Source: Bacteroides mediterraneensis
Lineage (GTDB): Bacteria > Bacteroidota > Bacteroidia > Bacteroidales > Bacteroidaceae
Assembly: GCF_025993685.1 (NCBI RefSeq)
Contig: NZ_DAJPEN010000001.1
Span: forward strand, 3,472,001-3,536,000
DNA: 64,000 nt
Reading direction: 5' to 3'
Shown piece by piece: positions 35,517 through 47,514 of this stretch. The notes beneath the pieces are model-generated. The model saw nothing but the letters and a program-made list of their open reading frames with translations, was not told the DNA's origin and did not search any database. The number at the start of each line of letters is the position of its first letter. Positions within the stretch are counted from its first letter, which is position 1. The position numbers and the translations under genes were made by a program.

Positions 35517-35711
35517 CCTCTGAACTAAAACCTCTTTTTCTGAAACTTACATTCGTCAGCAAGAGTTCGTGCCTGCGCGGCATATTGACAGCATTGACTT
35601 CTTCCAGGAAAGTATACATTCCGAAAAACACCGGCGGTTGCCCCCGCCACGGGGAGGCCGTATTTCCGGAATGCACGTCCGCAGCCTTCCGTTTCCCGTT
35701 CCCTTACGGGC

Positions 35712-35748
35712 ACAAAAAAAGCCCCGGAGCATTTCTGCCTCGGGGCTT
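35712..35748 (-). terminator. Terminator of the rRNA operon
   Basis: On the minus strand AAGCCCCG...CGGGGCTT (35737-35748 with 35719-35730) followed by seven T, just after 5S rRNA. Confidence 0.9.
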
Positions 35749-35756
35749 CATCTAAA

Positions 35757-35864
<108 letters not shown>

Positions 35865-36017
35865 AATATCCTTTCAATTAATAATGAAAAATGAATAATG
35901 AACAACGTACCCATTTTCCTTATCAATCATATTTTATCATGACTTACAAGCAAGCAATTTCAGCACACTGGCCAAACGTATATATCATCCTTTGATGTTT
36001 TCCATCCGCCCGGCGCG

Positions 36018-38906
<2,889 letters not shown>

Positions 38907-39050
38907 CGTGCACACTCCGTTTTTCAACGGGTGCGGGATGATATATACTTTTAGCTTTCGTACTAAAATTACTTTTTGCTTGTTACATCATGTCATAGAC
39001 CGTTTTTTCAATGAACTTTTAATAATGAATGATTAAAAGTTCACTGCTTG

Positions 39051-39124
39051 TGGAGAATAACGGATTCGAACCGTTGACCCCCTGCGTGCAAAGCAGGTGC
39101 TCTAGCCAGCTGAGCTAATCCCCC
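39051..39124 (-). tRNA. tRNA-Ala (anticodon UGC)
   Basis: Acceptor GGGGGAT/ATTCTCC, anticodon stem CCTGC/GCAGG around TTTGCAC giving UGC, T arm and A73. Spacer tRNA of the rRNA operon. Between it and 23S lies an 11-bp perfect hairpin (39013-39023 with 39032-39042). Confidence 0.95.
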
Positions 39125-39139
39125 GTTTTTTTGCGGCTG

Positions 39140-39171
39140 CAAAGGTAAGCATTTTCCTTCGTTTCTGCAAA
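39140..39171 (-). promoter_or_regulatory. Apparent internal promoter between tRNA-Ile and tRNA-Ala
   Basis: Minus strand TTTG (39168-39171), 20 bases, TACCTTTG (39140-39147) followed by CAGCCGC: a perfect consensus with the stable-RNA downstream motif, 16 bases upstream of tRNA-Ala. Confidence 0.7.
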
Positions 39172-39209
39172 ATTTTAAGGAAGTTTTTTTTCGCTTCCTT
39201 TTTTCGAGG

Positions 39210-39283
39210 TAGTCCCAGGCAGAGTTGAACTGCCGACCTCTACATTATCAGTGTAGCGCTCTAACCAACTGAGCTATAGGACT
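39210..39283 (-). tRNA. tRNA-Ile (anticodon GAU)
   Basis: Acceptor AGTCCTA/TGGGACT, anticodon stem CTACA/TGTAG around CTGATAA giving GAU, T arm GGCAG-TTCAACT-CTGCC and A73. First spacer tRNA after 16S. Confidence 0.95.
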
Positions 39284-39433
39284 GTTTCAATTAATAATTA
39301 AAAATGAATAATTAATAATTGGATGATTTCAGTTCAACCTCGTCCGTTCCGACTCGGCTTCATCTTTCTCTCTTATATCGAAAAACAAACTCATCTGCAG
39401 TACAAGGCAAGAACCTTCATCGGTTCCTCTCCA

Positions 39434-40961
<1,528 letters not shown>

Positions 40962-41170
40962 TAAAATATTTTTCACTCTTTCGAGCATTGTTGTCTCTGT
41001 TTCAGGAAACCGATTCTCTATATCCTTTTCAGGTTATTGACGGTTCTTGTTTCATCTCACATATACATTATATATAAGACTACTTCTTGTACTACATCTT
41101 CGTTTGTTTATCTAAAGTCTTTCAAAGAACTATCTTTTCTTGAGCTCCCGTTTCAGTGGGAAAGCGTTTG

Positions 41171-41202
41171 CAAAGGTAAGGCGTTTTTTCTTTCCCTCCA
41201 AA
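41171..41202 (-). promoter_or_regulatory. rRNA operon promoter, proximal
   Basis: Minus strand TTTG (41199-41202), 20 bases, TACCTTTG (41171-41178), then CAAACGCTTTCCC. It is about 210 bases upstream of 16S. Confidence 0.85.
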
Positions 41203-41375
41203 TTTTTCCGAAGTTTTTTTCGAAAAAAGTTTTTCAGGGTGACCTCTCCGGGCTTATCCTTTTCTCGCTCCCTTGCCGTCTTGCAAGGTAAGATACTCGG
41301 GTGCAGCGCCTTTGAAAGTCTGCCTCTCTTCACCACTCTGTCATTCTCAGCGGCTCTCCCTCTCGAAAGCGGTTG

Positions 41376-41406
41376 CAAAGGTACGCACTTTTTCCGATCC
41401 TGCAAC
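41376..41406 (-). promoter_or_regulatory. rRNA operon promoter, distal
   Basis: Minus strand GTTG (41403-41406, one mismatch), 19 bases, TACCTTTG (41376-41383), then CAACCGCTTTCGAG. It lies 205 bases upstream of the proximal promoter and shares the downstream motif. Confidence 0.8.
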
Positions 41407-41801
41407 TTTTATCACACTCTTTTTTGAAGAAATTTTTGAAGATTTTTATAAGTACCTGGAAAAGAACGTGTTGCAGGTAGACATTTTCTGACGAATACAA
41501 ATATAGAAGAAAACAGCCCTACATTATATATTTCGCGCGGGCGTGTGCACGCGCACATGGGCGCATGTGTAAAAAGAAAAGGCGAAGATGCACGCCGAAC
41601 CGGTACAAGAGAACAGCGGAAACACGGAAAAATCCTGCACGAAATTTCTTTGCACGAAGGCCAAAAACCGGAAAAACATCCGAAAACGCAGGAAACGGAA
41701 TCGCCAGCCCGCCATAAAATCCGTGATTTTCACAGGCGACATGACAAATAACGCCCCGGAATATTCACACCGCAGGCACATTTTTTTTCAGAGACTCCCG
41801 A

Positions 41802-41904
41802 CATTTTCTATGTCTCCCTCTCGGGAAACGTAGGTTTCCGCCGGGGAAAACATACGTTTCCCGGCAGAGAAACATACGTCTCCCCTAACGGAAACATAGA
41901 AAAC
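41802..41904. repeat. Palindromic repeat element, about 22-bp period, with terminal inverted repeats
   Basis: GAAAC/GAAAAC cores start at 41825, 41846, 41869 and 41891 (spacing 21, 23, 22). Units approximate the palindrome GGGAAACATACGTTTCCC. The element is bounded by ATTTTCTATGTCTCC (41802-41816) and GGAAACATAGAAAAC (41890-41904), inverted copies matching at 13 of 15 positions. Same architecture as the array at 16241 but different sequence. Confidence 0.7.
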
Positions 41905-42125
41905 TTAAAGGCAACGAAGGATTATCTCACCGACATTTCTTCAATACGGAACGCTTGAAGGAGGAAAAACGAAGAGTTTGAAAAACAAATGGGGTGCTTA
42001 CAAGGAAAAATAAGTAGGTGCTTACAGGAAAAACTGAAGAAACAGCTTGAAGGAAAACTTACAGAAAAACGAACAAATAAAAAAACGACTCAGCAAACAG
42101 AAAAAAGGAAACCTCACATAAGGAC

Positions 42126-42190
42126 ATAAAAAAAGGAGTTCCGCTGAACTCCAACCTTTGTTAACCTTAAATCTAATACTATGAAAAACA
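42126..42190 (-). ncRNA. Candidate small RNA of about 65 nt
   Basis: A perfect promoter (42196-42226) is followed about 40 bases downstream of the predicted start by a terminator: stem GGAGTTC/GAACTCC (42152-42146 with 42141-42135) and seven T. No open frame of useful length lies in the transcript. On the opposite strand there is only a 7-codon frame starting at 42181. It resembles a free-standing small RNA. No family recognised. Confidence 0.5.
42128..42152 (-). terminator. Terminator of the candidate small RNA
   Basis: A 7-bp perfect stem with 4-base loop (AGCG on the minus strand) followed by seven T. Confidence 0.8.
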
Positions 42191-42195
42191 CAGTG

Positions 42196-42226
42196 CAAAA
42201 GTAAACATTCTCGGGAAAACCACAAA
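42196..42226 (-). promoter_or_regulatory. Promoter of the candidate small RNA
   Basis: Minus strand TTTG (42223-42226), 19 bases, TACTTTTG (42196-42203): exact consensus, and no protein gene follows before a terminator. Confidence 0.75.
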
Positions 42227-42296
42227 GAATATAGCCGAAAAATCATGTTTTACAACACATATTAACCAAGGGGAGCAGCACATTCAATCCCATTAA

Positions 42297-42335
42297 CAAA
42301 AAAGGCTTTCCCAAGCCAAAGCCCGGAAAGCCTTT
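42297..42335 (-). terminator. Terminator after the CorC-type gene
   Basis: An 11-bp perfect stem (42301-42311 with 42325-42335), followed on the minus strand by a T run, 23 bases after the gene. Confidence 0.9.
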
Positions 42336-42357
42336 CAGTCGCGAATTATTTGCAAAA

Positions 42358-43659
42358 TCAAAACTCACATTCACCCTCTTCTTCTGAAGAAGGAATTGTC
42401 ACCAATACCTTATCGATTCGAGCTCCATCCATATCTACAACCTCGAAAACAAAATTATTCCATTCCAAAGTTTCACCACTTTGAGGGATATGCTGTAAAT
42501 ATTGCAGAATCAACCCTCCTACTGTATGGTAATCCACATCCTCCAACAAATCCTGCCGGTTAAAATAACACAAGAAATCATACAACGGGCACTGTCCGTC
42601 GACCAGCCATCCTTCCTTGTTAATCCGCTTAATGATATCCGGCTCTTCTCCGGCATCATCCATCGAACCGACCAACCCTTCCAGAATGTCACGCAAAGTA
42701 ATGATTCCCACACAAGCCCCGAACTCATCGCAGACCAGCGCACGACTTATTTTCTGCGCCTTCATCTGTTCCAGTGCCTTATATACGTTCATATTCTCAT
42801 GGAAAAACGTAGCTTCATGTGTCAAGGCAGGCAGATTGAAATCTGCCTCAGGGAGATGCAAAACCAAATCTTTCAGGTTCACCACTCCTTTCACCTTATC
42901 CAAATCTCCATCTTCTGTCACCGGATAGAACTCATACAACTCCTTCACCAGCACCTCCTTCACTTCGGCTGCCGTCATGTTGCTTTCCAATGAAACGATA
43001 TCACTTTTGTGTGTCATGATGGAACCGACCTTCAAATCACCCAACAGAAATACACGCTGCACGATGTCCTGTTCCACAGGTTGCACTTCTCCATCGTCAG
43101 CCCCCTCTTTGATAATCGATTTGATTTCCTCTTCTGTCACCTTATTATCGGCTTCTTTAATATTCAACAGATTGAAAATCAATTCTGTGCTCTTTGAAAG
43201 CAACCAGACAAACGGTAAGGCAATCTTAGCCAGCACATTCATCGGACGGGACACCAGTTTGGCCATTCTCTCGGCCATGCTCATACCGATACGCTTCGGC
43301 ACCAACTCCCCAAAAATGATAGTCAGGTAAGTAACGATAACGACGATAATCCCCTGTGCCAGTCCGGATGCATAAGTAGAAGAGACTCCCCACGAAACCA
43401 GCACATTGGTCAAATCAATCGCAATTTTATTTCCCGAATAAATACCGGTCAAAATACCTATCAATGTGATTCCGATTTGGACGGTAGAAAGAAAACGATC
43501 TGGGTCCCCTGCCAGTTTCAATGCTACGCGAGCAGATTTATTACCTTTTTTTACGTCAGTCGACAACCGGGATTTTCGGGCTGATATTAATGCCACCTCG
43601 GACATGGCGAAGATACCGTTCAGTACTATCAACCCGATAATAATGATTATTTCATCCAT
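42358..43659 (-). CDS. CNNM/CBS/CorC-HlyC domain transporter (hemolysin family)
   Basis: A 433-residue inner-membrane protein. The N-terminal CNNM (DUF21) part has about four membrane segments (IIIIGLIVLNGIFAMSEVAL, then VALKLAGDPDRFLSTVQIGI). A pair of CBS domains (about 200-330; SIMTHKSDIVSLESNM and SRALVCDEFGACVGIITLRD) and a C-terminal CorC_HlyC domain (TVGGLILQYLQHIPQSGETL) follow. The family is annotated as hemolysin C/TlyC, but homologues are now linked to Mg2+ or Co2+ efflux and to CorA function; nucleotide-responsive CBS regulation is likely. Single-gene unit. Confidence 0.9.
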   Translation of the reverse strand: MDEIIIIIGLIVLNGIFAMSEVALISARKSRLSTDVKKGNKSARVALKLAGDPDRFLSTVQIGITLIGILTGIYSGNKIAIDLTNVLVSWGVSSTYASGLAQGIIVVIVTYLTIIFGELVPKRIGMSMAERMAKLVSRPMNVLAKIALPFVWLLSKSTELIFNLLNIKEADNKVTEEEIKSIIKEGADDGEVQPVEQDIVQRVFLLGDLKVGSIMTHKSDIVSLESNMTAAEVKEVLVKELYEFYPVTEDGDLDKVKGVVNLKDLVLHLPEADFNLPALTHEATFFHENMNVYKALEQMKAQKISRALVCDEFGACVGIITLRDILEGLVGSMDDAGEEPDIIKRINKEGWLVDGQCPLYDFLCYFNRQDLLEDVDYHTVGGLILQYLQHIPQSGETLEWNNFVFEVVDMDGARIDKVLVTIPSSEEEGECEF

Positions 43660-43712
43660 ATATAAAAACGAGTGTGTTTCAAAGGAGCAAATTTAAAGGA
43701 ATGTTCATATCC

Positions 43713-43769
43713 AAAAAAGTGAGCCGTCTATAATTAAATAGTTTTAACAAACAGACAGCCCACTTTTTT
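43713..43769. terminator. Bidirectional terminator downstream of the aldo/keto reductase
   Basis: A 17-bp stem (43713-43729 with 43753-43769), one mismatch, with A and T runs on both sides. It terminates the reductase transcript and lies just upstream of the CorC-type gene. Confidence 0.88.
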
Positions 43770-43808
43770 ACATTTCCCTTTCTTCCTCAAACACACGAGA
43801 TTAAAAGC

Positions 43809-44810
43809 CTATGCAAGAATCTCTTCAATACGCTGAAGCTCTTCTTCCTCGAACGAAAGATTGTCCAGCGCCTTCAAGCTATCACCCAATTGTTCCACCG
43901 AACTGGCTCCCACCAACACGGAAGTGACCGACGCATCTTTCAGCAGCCAAGCCAATGCCATCTCGGCCAACGACTGCCCGCGCAAGCGCGCATGTTCGTC
44001 CAATGCCTGAATCCTTCTCAAGACTTCCGGCGTAAGCGCTTCTTTTTTCAGGAAACCACCCCGGGCAATACGGGAATCCTCCGGAATACCGTTCAAGTAA
44101 CGATTGGTCAGCAAGCCCTGGGCCAAAGGAGAAAAGGCCACAAACCCTGCCCCATTTTCTCTGACCGCCTGTAAGATTCCTTGAGATTCCGGCTCACGTA
44201 CCAGCATGCTGTAACGTTCCTGATACAACAGGCACGGCACATCACGTTCTTTCAAATAACGGCTGGCAAACAAATAAGCCTCCAAGGGATATTTGGACAG
44301 GCCCACATACAAAGCCTTTCCCTGGTGTACGATATCCACCAACGCCTGAAGTGTCTCTTCCAACGGTGTTTCCGGATCATAACGATGTGAATAAAACACA
44401 TCCACATATTCCAGATTCATCCGTTTCAGGCTCTGGTCCAGACTGGCCATCAAGTGTTTGCGGGAACCCCAGTTGCCATACGGACCCGGCCACATGTCGT
44501 GTCCCGCCTTTGTAGAAATAAACAGTTCGTCCCGGTAAGGAGCCAATGACGATTTTATTATCTGTCCGAAAGTCTCCTCGGCCGAGCCATACGACGGCCC
44601 GTAATTATTGGCCAAGTCAAAGTGTGTAATTCCATGATCAAAGGCATAATGCAATTTTTTCCGGCTGAGCGAGAGTGTATCCACGTCCCCGAAATTATGC
44701 CATAATCCCAGTGAAATGGCGGGCAGCATCACCCCACTCCGTCCGGCACGCCGATATTGCATGCCACACTCGTAGCGGTTTTCTGCCGCAGCATAAACAG
44801 GTGCTATCAT
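43809..44810 (-). CDS. Aldo/keto reductase, YghZ-like
   Basis: A 333-residue NADPH-dependent TIM-barrel reductase. Strong similarity to E. coli YghZ (L-glyceraldehyde 3-phosphate reductase) is recognisable: MQYRRAGRSGVMLPAISLGL, WHNFGDVD, HFDLANNYGPSYGSAEE, DMWPGPYG. The catalytic tetrad is visible as Asp65, Tyr70, Lys101 and His142. The N-terminal extension before MQYR resembles that of YghZ, supporting the ATG at 44810. The physiological substrate is probably a reactive aldehyde such as methylglyoxal, by analogy. Its -7 box is not convincing. Confidence 0.88.
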   Translation of the reverse strand: MIAPVYAAAENRYECGMQYRRAGRSGVMLPAISLGLWHNFGDVDTLSLSRKKLHYAFDHGITHFDLANNYGPSYGSAEETFGQIIKSSLAPYRDELFISTKAGHDMWPGPYGNWGSRKHLMASLDQSLKRMNLEYVDVFYSHRYDPETPLEETLQALVDIVHQGKALYVGLSKYPLEAYLFASRYLKERDVPCLLYQERYSMLVREPESQGILQAVRENGAGFVAFSPLAQGLLTNRYLNGIPEDSRIARGGFLKKEALTPEVLRRIQALDEHARLRGQSLAEMALAWLLKDASVTSVLVGASSVEQLGDSLKALDNLSFEEEELQRIEEILA

Positions 44811-44965
44811 AATAATATGAATTTGAAAGGTTCAACCATCATTCTTTTGTCGGTGACAAAAATAAGATTTTATTTTTTATCTCCACCTCCATTCTTTTTC
44901 TTCCGCACATATTCTCTTGTCCAATTCTTCGTTGCGCTTCTAAATCCTAGAAGAATTGCAAGCCA

Positions 44966-46825
44966 TTACAGTTTACCCGACCGTTGCAGAATATGCATGA
45001 ACTCCTCACCGGTAATAGTCTCTTTTTCAATCAAGAAAGAAGCCGCCTCATGCATCACATCCAGATTTTCCCGAATGAGGCGACGTGATTTCTCATGTGC
45101 TTCCCGAATCATTTCAAGCACTTCCTGGTCAATGCTGGCTGCCGTTTCAACAGAACAAGTAAGCGAAGTATCTCCTCCCAAATAGACATTATGCACGGTC
45201 TCCAGTCCCATCATGTCATATTTATCACTCATGCCATACCGAGTGACCATCGCACGGGCCAGTTTGGTAGCCTGCTCAATATCATTTGAAGCCCCTGTAG
45301 TCACGACATGACAAATTTCCTCCTCCGCCGTCCGTCCACCTGTCAGGGTTACAATCCGGTTGAATAATTCTTCCCTGTTCATCAACACCTGTTCTCCACT
45401 CTCCACCTGCATGGTATATCCGAGTGCTCCCGAAGTGCGAGGAATAATCGTAATCTTATGTACCGGTGCCGAATGACTCTGCATGGCAGCCACTAACGCA
45501 TGCCCTATTTCATGGTAGGCTATGATTTTCTTCTCTTCCGAAGAAACGACCTTTCCCTTTTTCTGTGCACCCGCTATCACGGTTTCCACACTTTCTTCCA
45601 AATCCTCGGTAGTCACTTCACTTCTTCCCATACGGACCGCCCTCAATGCCGCTTCATTGACAATATTAGCCAGTTCCGCACCCGATGTACCCGCCGTAGC
45701 ACGAGCCACAATATCTATATCTACCGTCTCATGCCTTACCTTCTTCAGATGTACGTCCAGAATCGCCTTCCGTCCCTCCAAGTCGGGCAATTCCATCTGG
45801 ATACGTCTGTCAAAACGCCCCGGACGAAGCAAGGCCTTATCCAAGTCCTCCGGGCGATTAGTGGCTGCCAATATCACAACCCCTTTCCGCCCGTCAAATC
45901 CATCCATTTCGGTCAGCAACTGGTTCAGCGTCTGTTCTCGTTCATCGTTTCCTCCCAGTCCACTGTCCCTTCGCTTGCCAATGGCATCTATCTCATCAAT
46001 GAAAATGATACAAGGAGCTTTCTCGTTTGCCTGCCTGAAAAGGTCGCGTACTTTTGCAGCTCCCATTCCTACAAACATCTGCACAAACTCGGAACCCGAG
46101 ATGGCAAAGAAAGGCACCTTCGCTTCTCCGGCTACCGCACGTGCAATCAACGTTTTTCCTGTTCCAGGAGGCCCCACCAACAAGGCTCCCTTAGGCAACG
46201 AAGCACCTATATCCGCATATTTCTGTGGCTTATGCAGAAATTCCACAATCTCTTTCAGCATTTCTTTCGCTTCATTCTGCCCGGCTACATCGGCAAATGT
46301 CGTTTTGATTTCTGAGTCCGCATAAATCTTGGCCCCTCCATTCCCGAATGACATAAAATTACCTCCCGATGCGCCCATACGTGCCTGAATACTTCGACTG
46401 GCTTGCTTCCAGATTACATAAAACAACAGCCCCGGCAGTACCCACATCAAGATAAAATTCAAAAAAGGAGAATTTTCCTCAGGAACAATCTCTGTAAAAG
46501 CTACTTTACCGTCCTCATTCGGACTTTTTGCCTTCAGCAGCCTGTCCACCAGCTGAGGGTCATTTATCTCTCCAGTCTGATAAGTCGTGACGTCTCCTTT
46601 GTCGGCTACCGTGAAATAAATCTGTCCGGATTTAATCATCACTTCCTTTATCGCCCCCTCTTCCATCTTTTCTATGAAAGTACCATAATCAGTGGACTTG
46701 ATTTTCTGCCCCGTCAAATTCGGGAAAATCAACCAATTCAAAAATAAGACAATCAAGATGACCCATAAAAAGGCCACAAACGGGTTCCCCTTCTGAGGGC
46801 GTGAATTCACTGTTTCTTGCTTCAT
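44966..46825 (-). CDS. ftsH: ATP-dependent zinc metalloprotease FtsH
   Basis: A 619-residue membrane-bound AAA+ protease degrading membrane and regulatory proteins. Two membrane segments (about 16-34 and 121-139) flank a short periplasmic domain. Walker A GPPGTGKT is at 218-225, Walker B is in IIFIDEIDAIG, the SRH is in LDKALLRPGRFDRRIQMELP, and the zinc site HEIGH is at 438-442. The C-terminus is shorter than in many Bacteroidetes FtsH, which commonly have longer tails; a second ftsH may exist elsewhere in the genome. Single-gene unit. Confidence 0.95.
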   Translation of the reverse strand: MKQETVNSRPQKGNPFVAFLWVILIVLFLNWLIFPNLTGQKIKSTDYGTFIEKMEEGAIKEVMIKSGQIYFTVADKGDVTTYQTGEINDPQLVDRLLKAKSPNEDGKVAFTEIVPEENSPFLNFILMWVLPGLLFYVIWKQASRSIQARMGASGGNFMSFGNGGAKIYADSEIKTTFADVAGQNEAKEMLKEIVEFLHKPQKYADIGASLPKGALLVGPPGTGKTLIARAVAGEAKVPFFAISGSEFVQMFVGMGAAKVRDLFRQANEKAPCIIFIDEIDAIGKRRDSGLGGNDEREQTLNQLLTEMDGFDGRKGVVILAATNRPEDLDKALLRPGRFDRRIQMELPDLEGRKAILDVHLKKVRHETVDIDIVARATAGTSGAELANIVNEAALRAVRMGRSEVTTEDLEESVETVIAGAQKKGKVVSSEEKKIIAYHEIGHALVAAMQSHSAPVHKITIIPRTSGALGYTMQVESGEQVLMNREELFNRIVTLTGGRTAEEEICHVVTTGASNDIEQATKLARAMVTRYGMSDKYDMMGLETVHNVYLGGDTSLTCSVETAASIDQEVLEMIREAHEKSRRLIRENLDVMHEAASFLIEKETITGEEFMHILQRSGKL

Positions 46826-47514
46826 GACATTTCATTCTTAATTTGAAGACAAATATCGCCAATCAGACATAAAAAGAGATGGTTGATATGGCAAGAAGAG
46901 TGTGCTAAATTGCGAAAAATCAAAATTTCTCATTACTTTTCGATAAAGATTTTGAATAGATACAAAATCAGAAGCCATTTCTGTATATCTAGGGATATCA
47001 TTTAAACTTTAGCTTTATGCATTAAAACTAGACACATATAACTAGAATCAACACCATGCCCTCAGGAATATATTCTGAAGAAGCATGGTTGCTTATCAGC
47101 ACTACATCGTTTCTTGAAAACGAGAAAAATCCACCTATCGTATTCTACTTTTTCCATTTCCTAAATCTTTTAGCTAAGGTAGAACTACTTCCGGCAGACT
47201 ACAATACCCTATTGTGGATGGCTGCACGGTTGAAATGCAAAGGCTTTCACAAGTGCATTGGGAAAAGTATAAAAAATAAGTAGTCTATCTTTATAAGTTT
47301 CAAAAAAAAATATTGACACCTTTTTAATTATTTTCTGAAAAACATTTGAAATCTTTGATTAATTAAAGAAAATATTTACCTTTGTGAAATATAGAAGTAA
47401 GAATTTGAAAAGACCTGTATCTAATACAAATAAAAAAAACGTTTCTAATATATATAAAGTGAAAACTATTGAGATGATTCCTAGACATTAAATACTAACT
47501 TAAAACATTGAATT
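46826..47514. other. AT-rich intergenic region upstream of susC
   Basis: About 690 bases between divergent ftsH and susC. Apart from the susC promoter (47354-47384) I see no supported gene; a 75-codon frame at 47056-47283 lacks any recognisable feature. A roughly 125-base leader precedes susC. Confidence 0.5.
47354..47384 (+). promoter_or_regulatory. Promoter of susC-susD
   Basis: TTTG (47354-47357), 19 bases, TACCTTTG (47377-47384): exact consensus. The long leader to 47515 could carry post-transcriptional control. Confidence 0.85.

Larger units (their letters stand above)
35447..35756. other. Spacer between nagA and the rRNA operon end
   Basis: About 310 bases holding the nagA terminator and the rRNA terminator. 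Between them, 35618-35673 can fold: CATTCCG (35618) with CGGAATG (35667), enclosing GC-rich inner pairs. No gene supported. Confidence 0.5.
40962..42357. other. 1.4 kb intergenic region upstream of the rRNA operon
   Basis: It contains the rRNA leader, the two rRNA promoters, a GC-rich alternating purine-pyrimidine stretch with overlapping hairpins (41533-41570), the palindromic repeat element (41802-41904), a candidate small RNA on the minus strand (about 42126-42190) and the terminator of the CorC-type gene. Short reading frames here have no coding character I can support. Confidence 0.6.

Noticed and set aside
41524..41833. Short overlapping frames on both strands upstream of the rRNA operon
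   Set aside because: Low-complexity, charged translations without family resemblance, and both strands equally open.
42181..42204. Seven-codon frame MKNTVQK on the plus strand opposite the candidate small RNA
   Set aside because: Too short to support, and promoter and terminator signals both read on the minus strand. It could be a relic of a gene start.
47056..47283. A 75-codon frame upstream of susC
   Set aside because: No recognisable motif, no ribosome-binding or promoter signal, and random-looking composition in an AT-rich spacer.
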